A DNA stretch of 64,000 nucleotides from positions 1 through 64,000 of the forward strand of contig RAYE01000019.1 in the NCBI GenBank assembly GCA_003612285.1, given 5' to 3'. The notes under the pieces were generated by a model. The model was not told the origin of the DNA and did no database searches. It saw only the letters and a list, made by a program, of their open reading frames with translations. Below are positions 46,512-55,994 of the stretch, in pieces. Made by a program: the position numbers and the translations under genes. Source of the stretch: a bacterium D16-51. Its GTDB lineage: Bacteria > Bacillota > Clostridia > Lachnospirales > Lachnospiraceae. How positions within the stretch are numbered: the stretch's first letter is position 1; each line of letters starts with the position of its first letter.

Positions 46512-46673
46512 GTATCTGGCGAAACCTTTGGGAGTGTAAGGGAGGCAGAGGTTTCGGGGCAGGAGAGGATTTGCAGCAGGCAGGAAAGACAGGTAAGGAA
46601 AGAGACATCTGCCGCCATAACAACGTGGGAAAATATTTTATTAAGGAAAGATTTGAACAGGAGGTGAAAAAGC

Positions 46674-47255
46674 ATGGGAATGGACATGTTGGAAATAAAT
46701 ACGCCGGGTGAACTGGCGCTGTGGCTCCATCTGGTACAGTCGGAAGTCCGCATGGAACAGGACGGTGCGGGAATCATCCTTGACTATCTGGCAGAGCATG
46801 GCATGATGCTGGCGGTAAAGAACCAGGAACTGATGGTAATGGATGCAGGGGAGGAATCCCCGGAATACAAGCCGTATTCCATAGATGACGCCATCCACGA
46901 CGTCTGTGAGTGGAATTTGGAACTGATTCAAGATATGGAGGACGGCATGAAAAACCCGGCAGACCAGAGGGAGTATAACCAGTGCAGCGAGGCGTATGGC
47001 ATTCTGAAAAAACAGGAGGAAGTGCTGGACGGGCTATATATGCAGACAAAGTATGAGCAGATTGCAGAGGAGTGTGCATTGGAAGTGATTGCCGCCGCAC
47101 TTGGAAGCATACCAGAGGATGTGCGGGAGAAACTGGAGGCATACCGGAACGGTACAGGCGGGCAGAAGGAAAGCCCCAAAGTGCAGGAAGAAAAGCGGCA
47201 GGAGGAACAGGAAAGGCAGGAAGTCCAGCAGCGTGAAACGGAAAGGGGGAGGTAG
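46674..47255 (+). CDS. Hypothetical mobilization-operon protein
   Basis: 193 residues. The first ~150 are acidic and helical (YKPYSIDDAIHDVCEWNLEL); the C-terminal ~35 residues are a Gln/Glu/Arg-rich coil. AGGAGG lies before the start. It is the first gene of the mob operon and ends one base before mobC. Not recognised; a relaxosome accessory role is inferred from context only. Confidence 0.6.
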   Translation: MGMDMLEINTPGELALWLHLVQSEVRMEQDGAGIILDYLAEHGMMLAVKNQELMVMDAGEESPEYKPYSIDDAIHDVCEWNLELIQDMEDGMKNPADQREYNQCSEAYGILKKQEEVLDGLYMQTKYEQIAEECALEVIAAALGSIPEDVREKLEAYRNGTGGQKESPKVQEEKRQEEQERQEVQQRETERGR

Positions 47256-47579
47256 ATGGCGAAAGAGGTTGTAAAGCATTTCCGCCTGACAGCCCATGAT
47301 GCCGGGATTTTTTCAGGGAAAGCGAAGGAGGCCGGGATGAAAGAGGCCGATTATTTCCGGCTGCTGATTACGCAGGAGCCCAACGACTACCCGGAAGTGA
47401 GGCAGGGGTTGAAAGCCCTCATTAATGAAGTGAACCGGATTGGCGTCAACATCAATGAAATCGTCCACAACAACAATTCGGGGCTGTACCGGGAATCGGA
47501 CAAAATCCGTCTGGTTGCCTATATGCGGAAACTGAATGAGGGGATGGAAAGGGTGGTGGCGGCTCTTGGCTATCACTAA
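47256..47579 (+). CDS. mobC: MobC-like relaxosome accessory protein
   Basis: 107 residues. An RHH-type N-terminal segment (KHFRLTAHDAGIFSGKAKEAGM, split as HFRLTAHDAG and FSGKAKEAGM) precedes the family core INEVNRIGVNINEIVHNNN. MobC helps open DNA at oriT and loads the relaxase. The relaxase start overlaps its 3' end. Confidence 0.82.
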   Translation: MAKEVVKHFRLTAHDAGIFSGKAKEAGMKEADYFRLLITQEPNDYPEVRQGLKALINEVNRIGVNINEIVHNNNSGLYRESDKIRLVAYMRKLNEGMERVVAALGYH

Positions 47580-49014
47580 AATCCTTACTATCGGCGACAG
47601 CGGCATGAAGTTTGCGGGGAAACATCTGGAGCAGGCGGTTTCCTATATCCTTGACCGAGAAAAGACGCAGGACGGCAGATTGGCAACGGGGATTAACTGC
47701 CAGATGGGGAAAGCCTTTGAACAGATGGCGGCGACAAAGCGGAAGTACGGAAAGACGGACAAGAGACAGGGCTACCACTTCATCATTTCTTTTGAGGCGG
47801 GGGAGGTAAGCCCGGACACGGCATTTGAGATTATACGGAAGTTTACGGAAGAATATCTGGGGCAGGAATATGAGGCTGTCCTTGCCGTCCATGATAACAC
47901 CGCCCATGTCCACGGGCATATCATATTCAACAGCGTCAACTACTACAACGGCAGGAAGTACCGCTATGAAAAAGGGGACTGGGCAAAAAAGATACAGCCC
48001 GTCACAAACCGGCTCTGTGAGGAATACGGACTTTCTACTATTGAGATAGAGGAACACGGCAGGAAATGCAATGAGAGGTATAAGGACTGGAATGAGTTCC
48101 GGGATGGGAAATTCATCTGGCGGGAGATGATAAGGAGGGATGTGGACGCCTGCATCATGCAGGCGGAATCCTTTGAGGAATTTCTGGACCTAATGGCAGA
48201 AAAGGGCTATGACATCAAGCAGAACAAATATCTGGCGGTAAAGCCCCTTGGGATGCAGCGGTTCTGCCGGTGCAAATCTATGGGGGAGGATTACACGGAG
48301 GAAAGGATACGGGAGAGAATCCGGCGGGAGAATCTGGAAACCTATGCAAAAAGAAAGCATGGGGAAGATTCCCATGCCATAGGACCGGTAAAGGATGAAT
48401 TTTTACGCAGGACAAAGCTTGTGGGGATACAGAAAACCTATTATGCGAAAATCTGCCGCCTGCGCCATCTGGAACGGCTGCCCTACAGCAAGGCATGGGA
48501 GTATAGGGAGGAAATCCGCAGGATGCAGGAAGTCCATGAGAAATACCTGTTCCTTGTTAAAAACGGAATCCACTCCCTCATGGAGCTTATCGCAGTAAGG
48601 GATAACCTGAAGGAAAAAGCGGCGGAATGCGGAAAGGAGAGGCGGGAGCTGTACCGAGAGAAAAAGCAGATGGAACCGCTGTTTTCCGTGGCAGATAAGA
48701 TGATGGAATTAGCCCCGGCAGAAAAGAGCTGGCAGGCAGGGGATGAATTTTTTGAAAAGGAACACCTACGGTATCAGGCGCTGGAGGAACAGTTGCAGGG
48801 TGAGGGGTACTCGCTGGAAGAAACAGAAAACCTCCGCAAAAAGTATAAGGATAAGGGCAGCGGCATTTATGGGCGGCAGCGGGAAATTAAAAAAAGATTG
48901 AAAATGGCCGGAGAAATGATAGCAGAATTTACGGAAAGCCTGGAACGGGCAAAGGACAGGCAGGAGGAAAAAACAGGACAGGAAATGAGCAGGGACAGCC
49001 GGAGTCAGAAATGA
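47566..49014 (+). CDS. MobP-type relaxase / mobilization nuclease
   Basis: 482 residues from TTG 47566, giving AITKIL, the usual relaxase beginning; an ATG at 47605 is the alternative. Relaxase-domain motifs include LEQAVSYILDREKT, GYHFIISFEAGEV and the metal-binding HVHGHIIFNSVN (HxHxxxN class). The C-terminal half is helical, basic and coiled. It nicks oriT, probably at 46444-46511, and pilots the strand to VirD4. The ~14-base overlap with mobC implies coupled translation. Confidence 0.85.
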   Translation: MAITKILTIGDSGMKFAGKHLEQAVSYILDREKTQDGRLATGINCQMGKAFEQMAATKRKYGKTDKRQGYHFIISFEAGEVSPDTAFEIIRKFTEEYLGQEYEAVLAVHDNTAHVHGHIIFNSVNYYNGRKYRYEKGDWAKKIQPVTNRLCEEYGLSTIEIEEHGRKCNERYKDWNEFRDGKFIWREMIRRDVDACIMQAESFEEFLDLMAEKGYDIKQNKYLAVKPLGMQRFCRCKSMGEDYTEERIRERIRRENLETYAKRKHGEDSHAIGPVKDEFLRRTKLVGIQKTYYAKICRLRHLERLPYSKAWEYREEIRRMQEVHEKYLFLVKNGIHSLMELIAVRDNLKEKAAECGKERRELYREKKQMEPLFSVADKMMELAPAEKSWQAGDEFFEKEHLRYQALEEQLQGEGYSLEETENLRKKYKDKGSGIYGRQREIKKRLKMAGEMIAEFTESLERAKDRQEEKTGQEMSRDSRSQK

Positions 49015-49057
49015 CGGATTGCAGGCTGTTATTTTATTGCAGAAAGCGAGGAAGGAT

Positions 49058-50263
49058 ATGGAAACAAAGAAACCGGAGAATGTGCAGGTTGCCTCCGTGA
49101 TTGTGGAATTTAAGAACAACGGATGCAGGGATGACGTGCTGAGGGTTGCGAAAGAGGATTTGGAGCTTGGCTATCCCAAAGAGCTGGTTGCCCTGTATGC
49201 GGAATCAGGGTGGCAGATGGACCGCTGTAGGAAATTTTCTTCCATCATGCGGGCGGATAGTGATGGGGAACTGCTGCGGATGCTGGCAGAGGGCGGGTTC
49301 AACCCCTACCAGATGCAGTTGCTGGCAAACTACTATGAGAAAGGCGTGCCTGTGGCACAGTTAAGGGATGTGGGCGCAAGGAACCTGACCGCCTATGACA
49401 TGGAACAGGCATTGAAGCTGGTGTATCAGGCAAACCGGGAGGCAGAGACAGAAAAAGCAGGGGAAAGCCTGGAGGATAACGGCCTACAGGAGAAAATCGT
49501 GTTTTTGGAAGAAGAACTCAGGCAGCGGGAAAAGGAGCTGGGGGAGCAGCAGGAAATCAACAATAAGCAGGCGTCAGAGGGCGCCGGGCTCCGTATAAAA
49601 ATAGAAAGCATGGAAAATCAGATAAGGGAACTGGAACAGGAGAAGGCAGGCTGGCACAGTGAAAAGCGTTCCATTCTGGAAGAGCGGGACCGTTTCTACC
49701 GCCAGAACCAGACGCTTATGGAGGAAAAGAGCCAGCTTATTGCCGACCTTGAGGAAATCCAGAAAGAAAGAGACGGGGTGGAACAGAGATTAAAGGAAAT
49801 GGAGAGCAGGGCTTTGGCAGAGGCGGACGGACCACGGGCAGCAGGCACAAAAGGGGCGGAAGTACAGCAGGCTGCAGAAGAACAGCAGACAGCAGGGAGA
49901 CAGACAGCATCCGGCGGGCAGGGAATAAATGCCGGGGATTATGCCGGGAATGATTATCTTGCCGCCATCAGGGGCAGGAACGGGGAAAAGCACCTTATCC
50001 CGGTGGAGAGGACAGTGCGGAGAAAGCCGGACGGGCTGAAAGCCTTTGCGGAGAAACTGCTTGGCAGGGGCAGGCAGAGTTCCGGGCTGATAAAACAGCT
50101 TACCGGGAAAGGCTTAAACCCCGCACAGATGGAGCAGGTCAGGATGGCGGTACAGGCCGGGCTTACCGGGCAGGAAATAAACGACCTGATTGACAGCGGC
50201 TTTGGTGCGGAGGAGATGGCACAGGCGGTAGAGATCGTGCTTGCGGAAAAGGCATACCGGTAG
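49058..50263 (+). CDS. Coiled-coil hypothetical protein of the transfer operon
   Basis: 401 residues. N-terminal ~125 residues contain helical repeats (YPKELVALYAESGWQMDRCR; NPYQMQLLANYYEKGVPVAQL). A long coiled coil spans about 140-260, and a Gln/Ala-rich linker follows. The C-terminus repeats the same helical motif (LNPAQMEQVRMAVQAGLTGQ). The shared N- and C-terminal motif suggests a scaffold that bridges partners. Not recognised. Confidence 0.6.
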   Translation: METKKPENVQVASVIVEFKNNGCRDDVLRVAKEDLELGYPKELVALYAESGWQMDRCRKFSSIMRADSDGELLRMLAEGGFNPYQMQLLANYYEKGVPVAQLRDVGARNLTAYDMEQALKLVYQANREAETEKAGESLEDNGLQEKIVFLEEELRQREKELGEQQEINNKQASEGAGLRIKIESMENQIRELEQEKAGWHSEKRSILEERDRFYRQNQTLMEEKSQLIADLEEIQKERDGVEQRLKEMESRALAEADGPRAAGTKGAEVQQAAEEQQTAGRQTASGGQGINAGDYAGNDYLAAIRGRNGEKHLIPVERTVRRKPDGLKAFAEKLLGRGRQSSGLIKQLTGKGLNPAQMEQVRMAVQAGLTGQEINDLIDSGFGAEEMAQAVEIVLAEKAYR

Positions 50264-50296
50264 CAGAAAACATTTTAATTTGATTGGAGAGAAACC

Positions 50297-51409
50297 ATGT
50301 CAGAGATAGCAGACGCAGTACAGATTATCCGTGTCACTTATGATGGGATAGAGATAGCCATGAAGGTGGGCAGCGCCTCCATCCGTTCCATGCAGAAAGC
50401 GCTGGATTTGATTGTGGGTATGCTGGAACATGAGAAGGAGATGGGGAAGACAAATCTGAAAGGGCTTCTGGCAAAGGGCGGCGACATACAGGTGCTTTCC
50501 TTTGCGGATGAGGATTTGAAAAAGTTCCGGAAACTGGCGAAGAAATACGGGATTCTGTATTCGGAGATGCCAGATGCGGGCCGGGATGACGGCCTTACAG
50601 AAGTGATGTTCCATTCCGAGGCGGCGCCGAGGATGCGGATGATGTCACAGAAGTTACAGGACGGCAGGGTATTCAACATGGATGAATACTTAAAAAGCGG
50701 AAATGAGGAAAAATTGAACCAGCTGCTGCGGTATCTGGAGAATGAAAAAAACGGGAAGCCCCCACGGAAACTCCATGCGGATGAGACGGTCCGGGCGGAT
50801 CATGCCATTGATGGGCTGATACAGAAAATCGGCCACTATGCGGTGGAGAAAAAGACCGTCAGCGTGGAGGCGGTACGGGCAGACCTGCAGGTGGGGGCAG
50901 ACGAGGCGGAAAAGGCAATCGGGCAGCTTGCAAAAATCGGGGTGCTGGACCGGGCGGATGAGGCGGGCAATTACCGTGTCATCATGGAACGGGAGGCGTT
51001 TGACAGGCGTATCAGCAGGTATCAGGAACTGAGCAGCCGCATGAGGCAGATAGCAGCGTCAAAGAACACTTCGCTTATGGACATTACCATCACAAAAAAG
51101 CTGGTTGCACAGGAAAATGAGTGTGCCGTAAAGACAAGGGTGCCGGGCATGTACGGGCAGAGTGAGGGGTATCTGTGGATAAACAAGGCAGACATTATGG
51201 AAATCCACAACGGAAAAACGCTGCTTACCTATCTGGATAAGAATAAGGAATACAAGATTTATTCCGCAGACAACCGGGTAATCCGCACCATCAAGGGGGA
51301 GGAACTTTACAGCGGGCATTATGATAAGGTAGAGGCGGCAGTAAGGCAGCGGTATCAGGCGGCAAGGCAGCAGCCGGCAAAAACAGCGGAAAGAGTCAGA
51401 AGGCGCTAA
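50297..51409 (+). CDS. PcfB-family (DUF3801) conjugation protein
   Basis: 370 residues. The N-terminal ~130 residues match DUF3801/PcfB (IRVTYDGIEIAMKVGSASIR; LAKKYGILYSEMPD). The remainder is a winged-helix-like region (VSVEAVRADLQVGADEAEKAI) and a C-terminal domain of unknown role. PcfB works with the coupling protein in Gram-positive conjugation, consistent with virD4 lying next downstream. Confidence 0.8.
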   Translation: MSEIADAVQIIRVTYDGIEIAMKVGSASIRSMQKALDLIVGMLEHEKEMGKTNLKGLLAKGGDIQVLSFADEDLKKFRKLAKKYGILYSEMPDAGRDDGLTEVMFHSEAAPRMRMMSQKLQDGRVFNMDEYLKSGNEEKLNQLLRYLENEKNGKPPRKLHADETVRADHAIDGLIQKIGHYAVEKKTVSVEAVRADLQVGADEAEKAIGQLAKIGVLDRADEAGNYRVIMEREAFDRRISRYQELSSRMRQIAASKNTSLMDITITKKLVAQENECAVKTRVPGMYGQSEGYLWINKADIMEIHNGKTLLTYLDKNKEYKIYSADNRVIRTIKGEELYSGHYDKVEAAVRQRYQAARQQPAKTAERVRRR

Positions 51410-51471
51410 ATTGAAAAGTTATTCTAGCGGTGCCGGTAACGCACCTCAAGAATAACTACCATTTCAATTAT

Positions 51472-51496
51472 AAAAAACGCAAAGACAGCGTTTTTT
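51472..51496 (+). terminator. Terminator-like hairpin between pcfB and virD4
   Basis: AAAAAACGC / GCGTTTTTT around a 7-base loop. It may reduce read-through into virD4 or act on both strands. Confidence 0.65.
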
Positions 51497-51528
51497 AGCA
51501 GACAAAAATTTTGGGGAAAGGAGAAGAA

Positions 51529-53781
51529 ATGAATACAACAAAAAAGAAACCTAATATTATCCTGATTGTGCTGGGTGCCCTTGCCTCTGCTTTTTTGGGG
51601 TATCTTTTGGCGGGGGCATGGAGGACGGGGATAGAGTTTAATGAGTTTCTGGACCGGTTTTCCATTGTATGCTCTTACCCATTGCACGATTATTATAATG
51701 AATTTACCTTCCGCATGATTGGGTATGCCCTGCTGGTGTATGCAGTGGTTATTGTGATGTATTACACAAGCCAGAGGAATTTCATGCCGGGGAGGGAATA
51801 CGGCACGTCCAAGCTGGCAGATATAAAGCAGGTCAATCGTTTTTTGGCGGATAAGGATGAGGGCAGGAACCGCATTTTGAGCCAGAATGTGCGCATGAGC
51901 CTTGACACAAGGCACACGAAACTCAACAACAACGTGCTTATCATCGGCGGTTCCGGGGCAGGCAAGACATTTTATGAGGTAAAGCCTAATTTAATGCAGT
52001 TAAACACTTCCTTTATTTTAACCGATCCGAAAGGGGAACTATTGCGTAGCGAGGGGGAAATGCTGAGGAATAACGGATACAACGTGAAAGTCATCAACCT
52101 TCTGGAAATGGCAAAGTCAGACTGCTACAATCCCTTTGCCTATATCCGGGAGGAAACGGATGTGGTAAAGCTGATTACCAACATCATGAGCAACACCACC
52201 CCCAAAGGTTCCAACCCGTCCGATCCGTTCTGGGAGAAGGCGGAGGGGCTGTTTCTGCAGGCGCTTTTCTATTATGTGTGGCTGGAGGAAAAGCCGTCAA
52301 AGAGGAATTTTGCCTCGGTTCTGAAACTGATGGAGGAGGCGGAAGTCACGGAAAAGGGCAAGCCGTCCATGCTGGACACAAGGATGAAGTTTCTGGAGGC
52401 GACAAGCCCTCTGAAAGAGAACCACCCGGCGGTCAAGCAGTACAATAAATGTATGCGTGGCGCAGGGGACACGGTGCGTTCCATTATTATCAGCGCAAAC
52501 TCCCGTCTGGCAACACTGGAGAATAAACAGGTGCTGCGTATGCTGTCAAGGGATGAACTGAACCTTGCGGAGCTGGGGATTGGCGTCAACGGGGACGGTA
52601 AGACAAAAACGGCATTGTTCTGTGTGATACCGGATTCCGACAAGTCCTACAACTATATCATTGGGATGCTTTATACGCAGATATTTCAGGAACTGTACTA
52701 TCAGGCGGATTTCAACTGCGGGGGCAGACTGCCGGTGCATGTTACCTTTATGCTGGACGAGTTCAGCAACGTGGCACTGCCGGATGATTACTGCTCGCTG
52801 TTATCCACCATGCGCAGCCGGGAGATTTCCTCGGTTATCATTATCCAGAACCTTGCACAGATAAAGGCATTATTTAAGGACACATGGGAAACGATTCCGG
52901 GGAATTGTGACAGTCTGGTTTACCTCGGTGGCAACGAACAGAGCACCCATGAGTACATCTCAAAGCTGCTTGGAAAAGCGACAATTGACAAGCGTTCTAG
53001 TGGCGAAACAAAGGGCCGTCAGGGAAGTTCTTCAAGGAATTATGACGTCCTCGGCAGGGAGATTATGACGCCGGACGAAGTTAGGAAGATGGATAATAAA
53101 AAATGCCTTATCTTTATTCGTGGGTTTGATCCGATATTGGACAGCAAATATAATCCGTTCAAGCACCCGGTGTTTGCACAGACCGCAGACGGGGAGGGGA
53201 AACCATATGTGCATGAGCCGGCAGCGGAGGGGGAGAGTGCGGAACCGGGCTTTACCATCCTGAATAAGAGATCCCTTGCTTATTATGAGGGGATGAAAGA
53301 GAAAGGGGAGCCGATTTATATTGATACAATTCCTTATGAGGACTTTATCCTGCTGGGACAGACAGATATGGAGAAACGCTTTACGGAGCTGGATGAGCAG
53401 GAACAACGGGAACGCATGAATGAAGACGCAGCACTGGAACTGGAATATGCCTTTGACATGGAAGAAACGCAGGGGGATTCTGATGGAACCGGAAAAATAC
53501 AGACAGCAGAGAGGACAGAAGTGCAAAAAGCGTCTGTGACGGGAGGAACTGAGAAACCAGGGACCGTGGCGGATGACAGGGAAATGCTAATGGCAGGCAG
53601 AAAGGATAAAGCAGCCGATTCTATTTCTTATCGGTTATTCCATTGGAAATTCAGTGTGGAGCAGAAAGAGGAAATAAAGCGGGCAATGGCTGTCCGTGTG
53701 CCAAAGGAAGTCATACTGTCGTATTTCTATCCGGAAACTTCGGTGGTAAGGATGATGGAGATACGCAGGCGGTATGAATAA
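51529..53781 (+). CDS. virD4: VirD4/TraG-type coupling protein
   Basis: 750 residues. Two N-terminal membrane helices (ILIVLGALASAFLGYLL; YALLVYAVVIVMYY) precede the ATPase domain, with Walker A IIGGSGAGKTF and Walker B VTFMLDEFSNVALPDD. Late helicase-like motifs (IQNLAQIKALF, LVYLGGNE) follow. The C-terminal tail is acidic and variable. It docks the relaxase-DNA complex to the secretion channel. AAAGGAG precedes the ATG. Confidence 0.9.
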   Translation: MNTTKKKPNIILIVLGALASAFLGYLLAGAWRTGIEFNEFLDRFSIVCSYPLHDYYNEFTFRMIGYALLVYAVVIVMYYTSQRNFMPGREYGTSKLADIKQVNRFLADKDEGRNRILSQNVRMSLDTRHTKLNNNVLIIGGSGAGKTFYEVKPNLMQLNTSFILTDPKGELLRSEGEMLRNNGYNVKVINLLEMAKSDCYNPFAYIREETDVVKLITNIMSNTTPKGSNPSDPFWEKAEGLFLQALFYYVWLEEKPSKRNFASVLKLMEEAEVTEKGKPSMLDTRMKFLEATSPLKENHPAVKQYNKCMRGAGDTVRSIIISANSRLATLENKQVLRMLSRDELNLAELGIGVNGDGKTKTALFCVIPDSDKSYNYIIGMLYTQIFQELYYQADFNCGGRLPVHVTFMLDEFSNVALPDDYCSLLSTMRSREISSVIIIQNLAQIKALFKDTWETIPGNCDSLVYLGGNEQSTHEYISKLLGKATIDKRSSGETKGRQGSSSRNYDVLGREIMTPDEVRKMDNKKCLIFIRGFDPILDSKYNPFKHPVFAQTADGEGKPYVHEPAAEGESAEPGFTILNKRSLAYYEGMKEKGEPIYIDTIPYEDFILLGQTDMEKRFTELDEQEQRERMNEDAALELEYAFDMEETQGDSDGTGKIQTAERTEVQKASVTGGTEKPGTVADDREMLMAGRKDKAADSISYRLFHWKFSVEQKEEIKRAMAVRVPKEVILSYFYPETSVVRMMEIRRRYE

Positions 53782-53850
53782 AAATAATTCCCGGTTGTGC
53801 GTTGGTGGATGTGCGTGTTACAATGGTTCCGATACCACTGGAAAGGAAAT

Positions 53851-54480
53851 ATGGAAACGGAGGCAGACATGGATTTTGATACAGATATTCTTGAATGGAC
53901 AAGAGAGCCTGAGCAATACAGGATTGATAAAGATAAAATAGAAATAGTAACCATGCCCCGGACGGACCTGTGGCAAAGGACATATTATCATTTTAGAAAT
54001 GATAATGCGCCTGTACTACAGTTGGAAACAGAAGAAAAGTATTTCTCCTTTATCGTGAAAACGGACTTTACAGAGAGCCATCACCGGTTTGACCAGTGTG
54101 GTGTTGTTATGTATCTTGATAGTGAAAACTGGTTGAAAGGTTCCGTGGAATATGAGAATGATGAATTTCAGCATCTTGGAAGTGTCGTAACAAATCATGG
54201 TTATTCTGATTGGGCAACAACGGCGATACCAGCAGATGTCAGGACGATGTGGTATAGATTCAGCCGCCGGGAAGATGATTATTGTATCGAATGTTCAACG
54301 GATGGACGCACCTATACACAAATGCGTGTCTGTCATATGTGGGAGGGGGCAGGGAAGATAAAATTCGGGATTTATGCCTGCAGCCCGGAACAATCAACAT
54401 TCAAAGCGGTCTTTACCGATATGCAGGTTACGGAATGCATGTGGGAAGCACATGACGGGCAGGCTCCTGATATGGAGTGA
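53851..54480 (+). CDS. DUF1349 domain protein (apparent cargo)
   Basis: 209 residues, mostly a concanavalin-like beta-sandwich of the DUF1349 family (FSFIVKTDFTESHHRFDQCG; GVVMYLDSENWLKGSVEY; WYRFSRREDDYCIECSTDG). Related proteins are often carbohydrate-active or regulatory. ATG 53851 has GGAAAGG upstream; a GTG at 53797 is possible. It is not a known conjugation component and interrupts the usual virD4-Maff2 order, so it is probably a passenger gene. Confidence 0.75.
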   Translation: METEADMDFDTDILEWTREPEQYRIDKDKIEIVTMPRTDLWQRTYYHFRNDNAPVLQLETEEKYFSFIVKTDFTESHHRFDQCGVVMYLDSENWLKGSVEYENDEFQHLGSVVTNHGYSDWATTAIPADVRTMWYRFSRREDDYCIECSTDGRTYTQMRVCHMWEGAGKIKFGIYACSPEQSTFKAVFTDMQVTECMWEAHDGQAPDME

Positions 54481-54529
54481 CACGCCCTGTCTGATTGCCG
54501 GATGAAAAATAAATTAGGAGGAAAAGGCA

Positions 54530-55114
54530 GTGAAGAAAATTCTTGTGGTACAGGGCGGCGGCAGGGCAAATGGGAATACGGCACAGCTTGTCAGCCATTT
54601 TGTAAAAGGGGCGGAGGATAGCGGACATTCCGTGGAAGTCATTTCACTGGTAAAGAATGAAGTCAAAGGGTGTCTTGGCTGCAATGCCTGCCGCTATGGG
54701 AAACCGTGCGTGCAGAAAGACGCATTTAACAGCATGGTTCCGAAGATAAAGGAGGCGGACTGTATTGTGTTTGCCTCGCCGCTGTATTTCTGGACGGTAT
54801 CATCCCGGATAAAGGCTTTTATTGAGAGGTTTTACTGTATTGCAGAGGAAGATTCCAACCCGCCGTTTGGCAGGTATGAAAAATACCCGGTTAAGGACTG
54901 TGCGCTGCTTATGACTTCGGCAGACGATTTCTTCTGGACGTTTGAGCAGGCTGTTTCTTATTACCGGTTTGCAATGGTAAATTATATCGGGTTTACAGAT
55001 AAGGGAATGCTGCTTGCCGGGGGATGCGGGGACACAAACGGTAAACCGCAGATAGATAAGACAAGTCATTTGCAATCAGCGTATGAATTTGGAAAAAATA
55101 TTTATTCAGAGTGA
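54530..55114 (+). CDS. NADPH-dependent FMN reductase / iron-sulfur flavoprotein (apparent cargo)
   Basis: 194 residues from GTG (GGAGGAAAAGG upstream). Flavodoxin-like fold: the FMN phosphate loop is VQGGGRANGNTAQL, the Cys-rich GCLGCNACRYGKPC fits iron-sulfur flavoproteins, and FASPLYFWTVSS is the second FMN-binding segment. It could reduce quinones, azo or nitro compounds. It sits with the DUF1349 gene inside the transfer operon. Confidence 0.82.
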   Translation: MKKILVVQGGGRANGNTAQLVSHFVKGAEDSGHSVEVISLVKNEVKGCLGCNACRYGKPCVQKDAFNSMVPKIKEADCIVFASPLYFWTVSSRIKAFIERFYCIAEEDSNPPFGRYEKYPVKDCALLMTSADDFFWTFEQAVSYYRFAMVNYIGFTDKGMLLAGGCGDTNGKPQIDKTSHLQSAYEFGKNIYSE

Positions 55115-55166
55115 TGTTTTCATTTTTGGTATTATGCAAAACAATATTTTATAGAGGGGATTGTTG

Positions 55167-55358
55167 ATGGGAAAAAATAATAAGGTGTGTCCAAACTGCG
55201 GAAGAAAAATGAAACAGCAGTTTATCGGTCTGCAACACTGTAAATGCGGGATAAGCTGGAAGAAAGGTTCAGGCTTTTTTGAGAGGGATTCCGATATGGT
55301 CTTTGCGTTGGAGAAAAATGCAAAAGGCAAACAGAAACCGATTATCCGGCATAAATAA
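55167..55358 (+). CDS. Small zinc-ribbon-like protein
   Basis: 63 residues; CPNCGRKM and HCKCGISW provide four Cys plus His for one metal site. The tail is basic. ATG 55167 (TTG 55161 possible) follows GAGGGG. A terminator lies directly after it. Function unknown; nucleic-acid binding is possible. Confidence 0.6.
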   Translation: MGKNNKVCPNCGRKMKQQFIGLQHCKCGISWKKGSGFFERDSDMVFALEKNAKGKQKPIIRHK

Positions 55359-55378
55359 AATAACGGAGCATGAAACAT

Positions 55379-55412
55379 GACATCAGCCATTTGAGGTTGG
55401 TGTCTTTTTTTG
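55379..55412 (+). terminator. Rho-independent terminator
   Basis: GACATCAGCC / GGTTGGTGTC arms (two mismatches) around a 6-base loop, followed by seven T. It ends the cargo pair and zinc-ribbon unit, so the Maff2 operon needs its own promoter or antitermination. Confidence 0.7.
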
Positions 55413-55413
55413 T

Positions 55414-55600
55414 TTCCCTACAGGGAAGGGGGGCGGTTAAAGCATTAACGCACCGGGGAAAGCCCGGTTTCACTTGGAAGCGGGAATAATCATATTCCCG
55501 AAAAGATATAGGACAGCAGATGTGGATGGACTTGTTTCATCAGCGGAGATAAAAGCCGTGGATGGAAGAAGTCTGTCCACATTTTTATCTCTGATATTTT
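55414..55600 (+). promoter_or_regulatory. Structured leader upstream of the Maff2 gene
   Basis: Consecutive hairpins: TTCCCT/AGGGAA (about 55414), GTTAA/TTAAC (55436-55449), ACCGGG/CCCGGT with a GAAAG loop (55452-55468) and a perfect CGGGAATA/TATTCCCG with a 4-base loop (55481-55500). A long imperfect pair, ATGTGGA and TCCACAT (about 55519 and 55575), follows. A GATATAGG iteron half-site lies at 55504. No ORF. It may be a regulatory RNA leader. Confidence 0.5.
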
Positions 55601-55621
55601 AAGGAAAAGGAGATTGCAAAG

Positions 55622-55969
55622 ATGAGAAATAACACAGGTAAGAAGAAAGAAAACAGGATTGTCAGTTTTTGCAAAAAGGTTCTGGTTCCGTCTTTTGCGG
55701 GGGCGGTGTATGCCATGTCACAGATGGCAGCGACAGTCTTTGCAGCAGGGGATACCAGTGCCGTCACAAAGCCGCTTGACAACTTAAAGACGTTAGTGAT
55801 TGCCGTAATCGGTGCGGTGGGCGTCATTATCCTTGCAAAGAACGTAATGGAGTTTGCACAGGCATACCAGCAGCAGGATTCCTCCACCATGAACTCGGCA
55901 CTGAAAGGGATTGTGGCGGGTGCCATCATGGCGGGGATTTCCTCTGTGCTGACGTTTTTAGGATTTTAG
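55622..55969 (+). CDS. Maff2-family (VirB2-like) membrane protein
   Basis: 115 residues. A basic N-terminus, a signal-like hydrophobic segment (LVPSFAGAVYAMSQMAATVFAAG) and two further helices (TLVIAVIGAVGVIILAKNV; IVAGAIMAGISSVLTFLGF) match the small pilin-like Maff2 proteins of clostridial ICEs. It probably forms part of the channel or a surface structure. It lies 25 bases before the VirB6-like gene. Confidence 0.8.
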   Translation: MRNNTGKKKENRIVSFCKKVLVPSFAGAVYAMSQMAATVFAAGDTSAVTKPLDNLKTLVIAVIGAVGVIILAKNVMEFAQAYQQQDSSTMNSALKGIVAGAIMAGISSVLTFLGF

Positions 55970-55994
55970 GATAGCGGAAATGAGGTGACTTGGA

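Noticed and set aside
46508-46711. 67-residue plus-strand ORF after the oriT palindrome
   Set aside because: Starts inside the palindrome, has no good ribosome-binding site and overlaps the next gene's ribosome-binding site and start.
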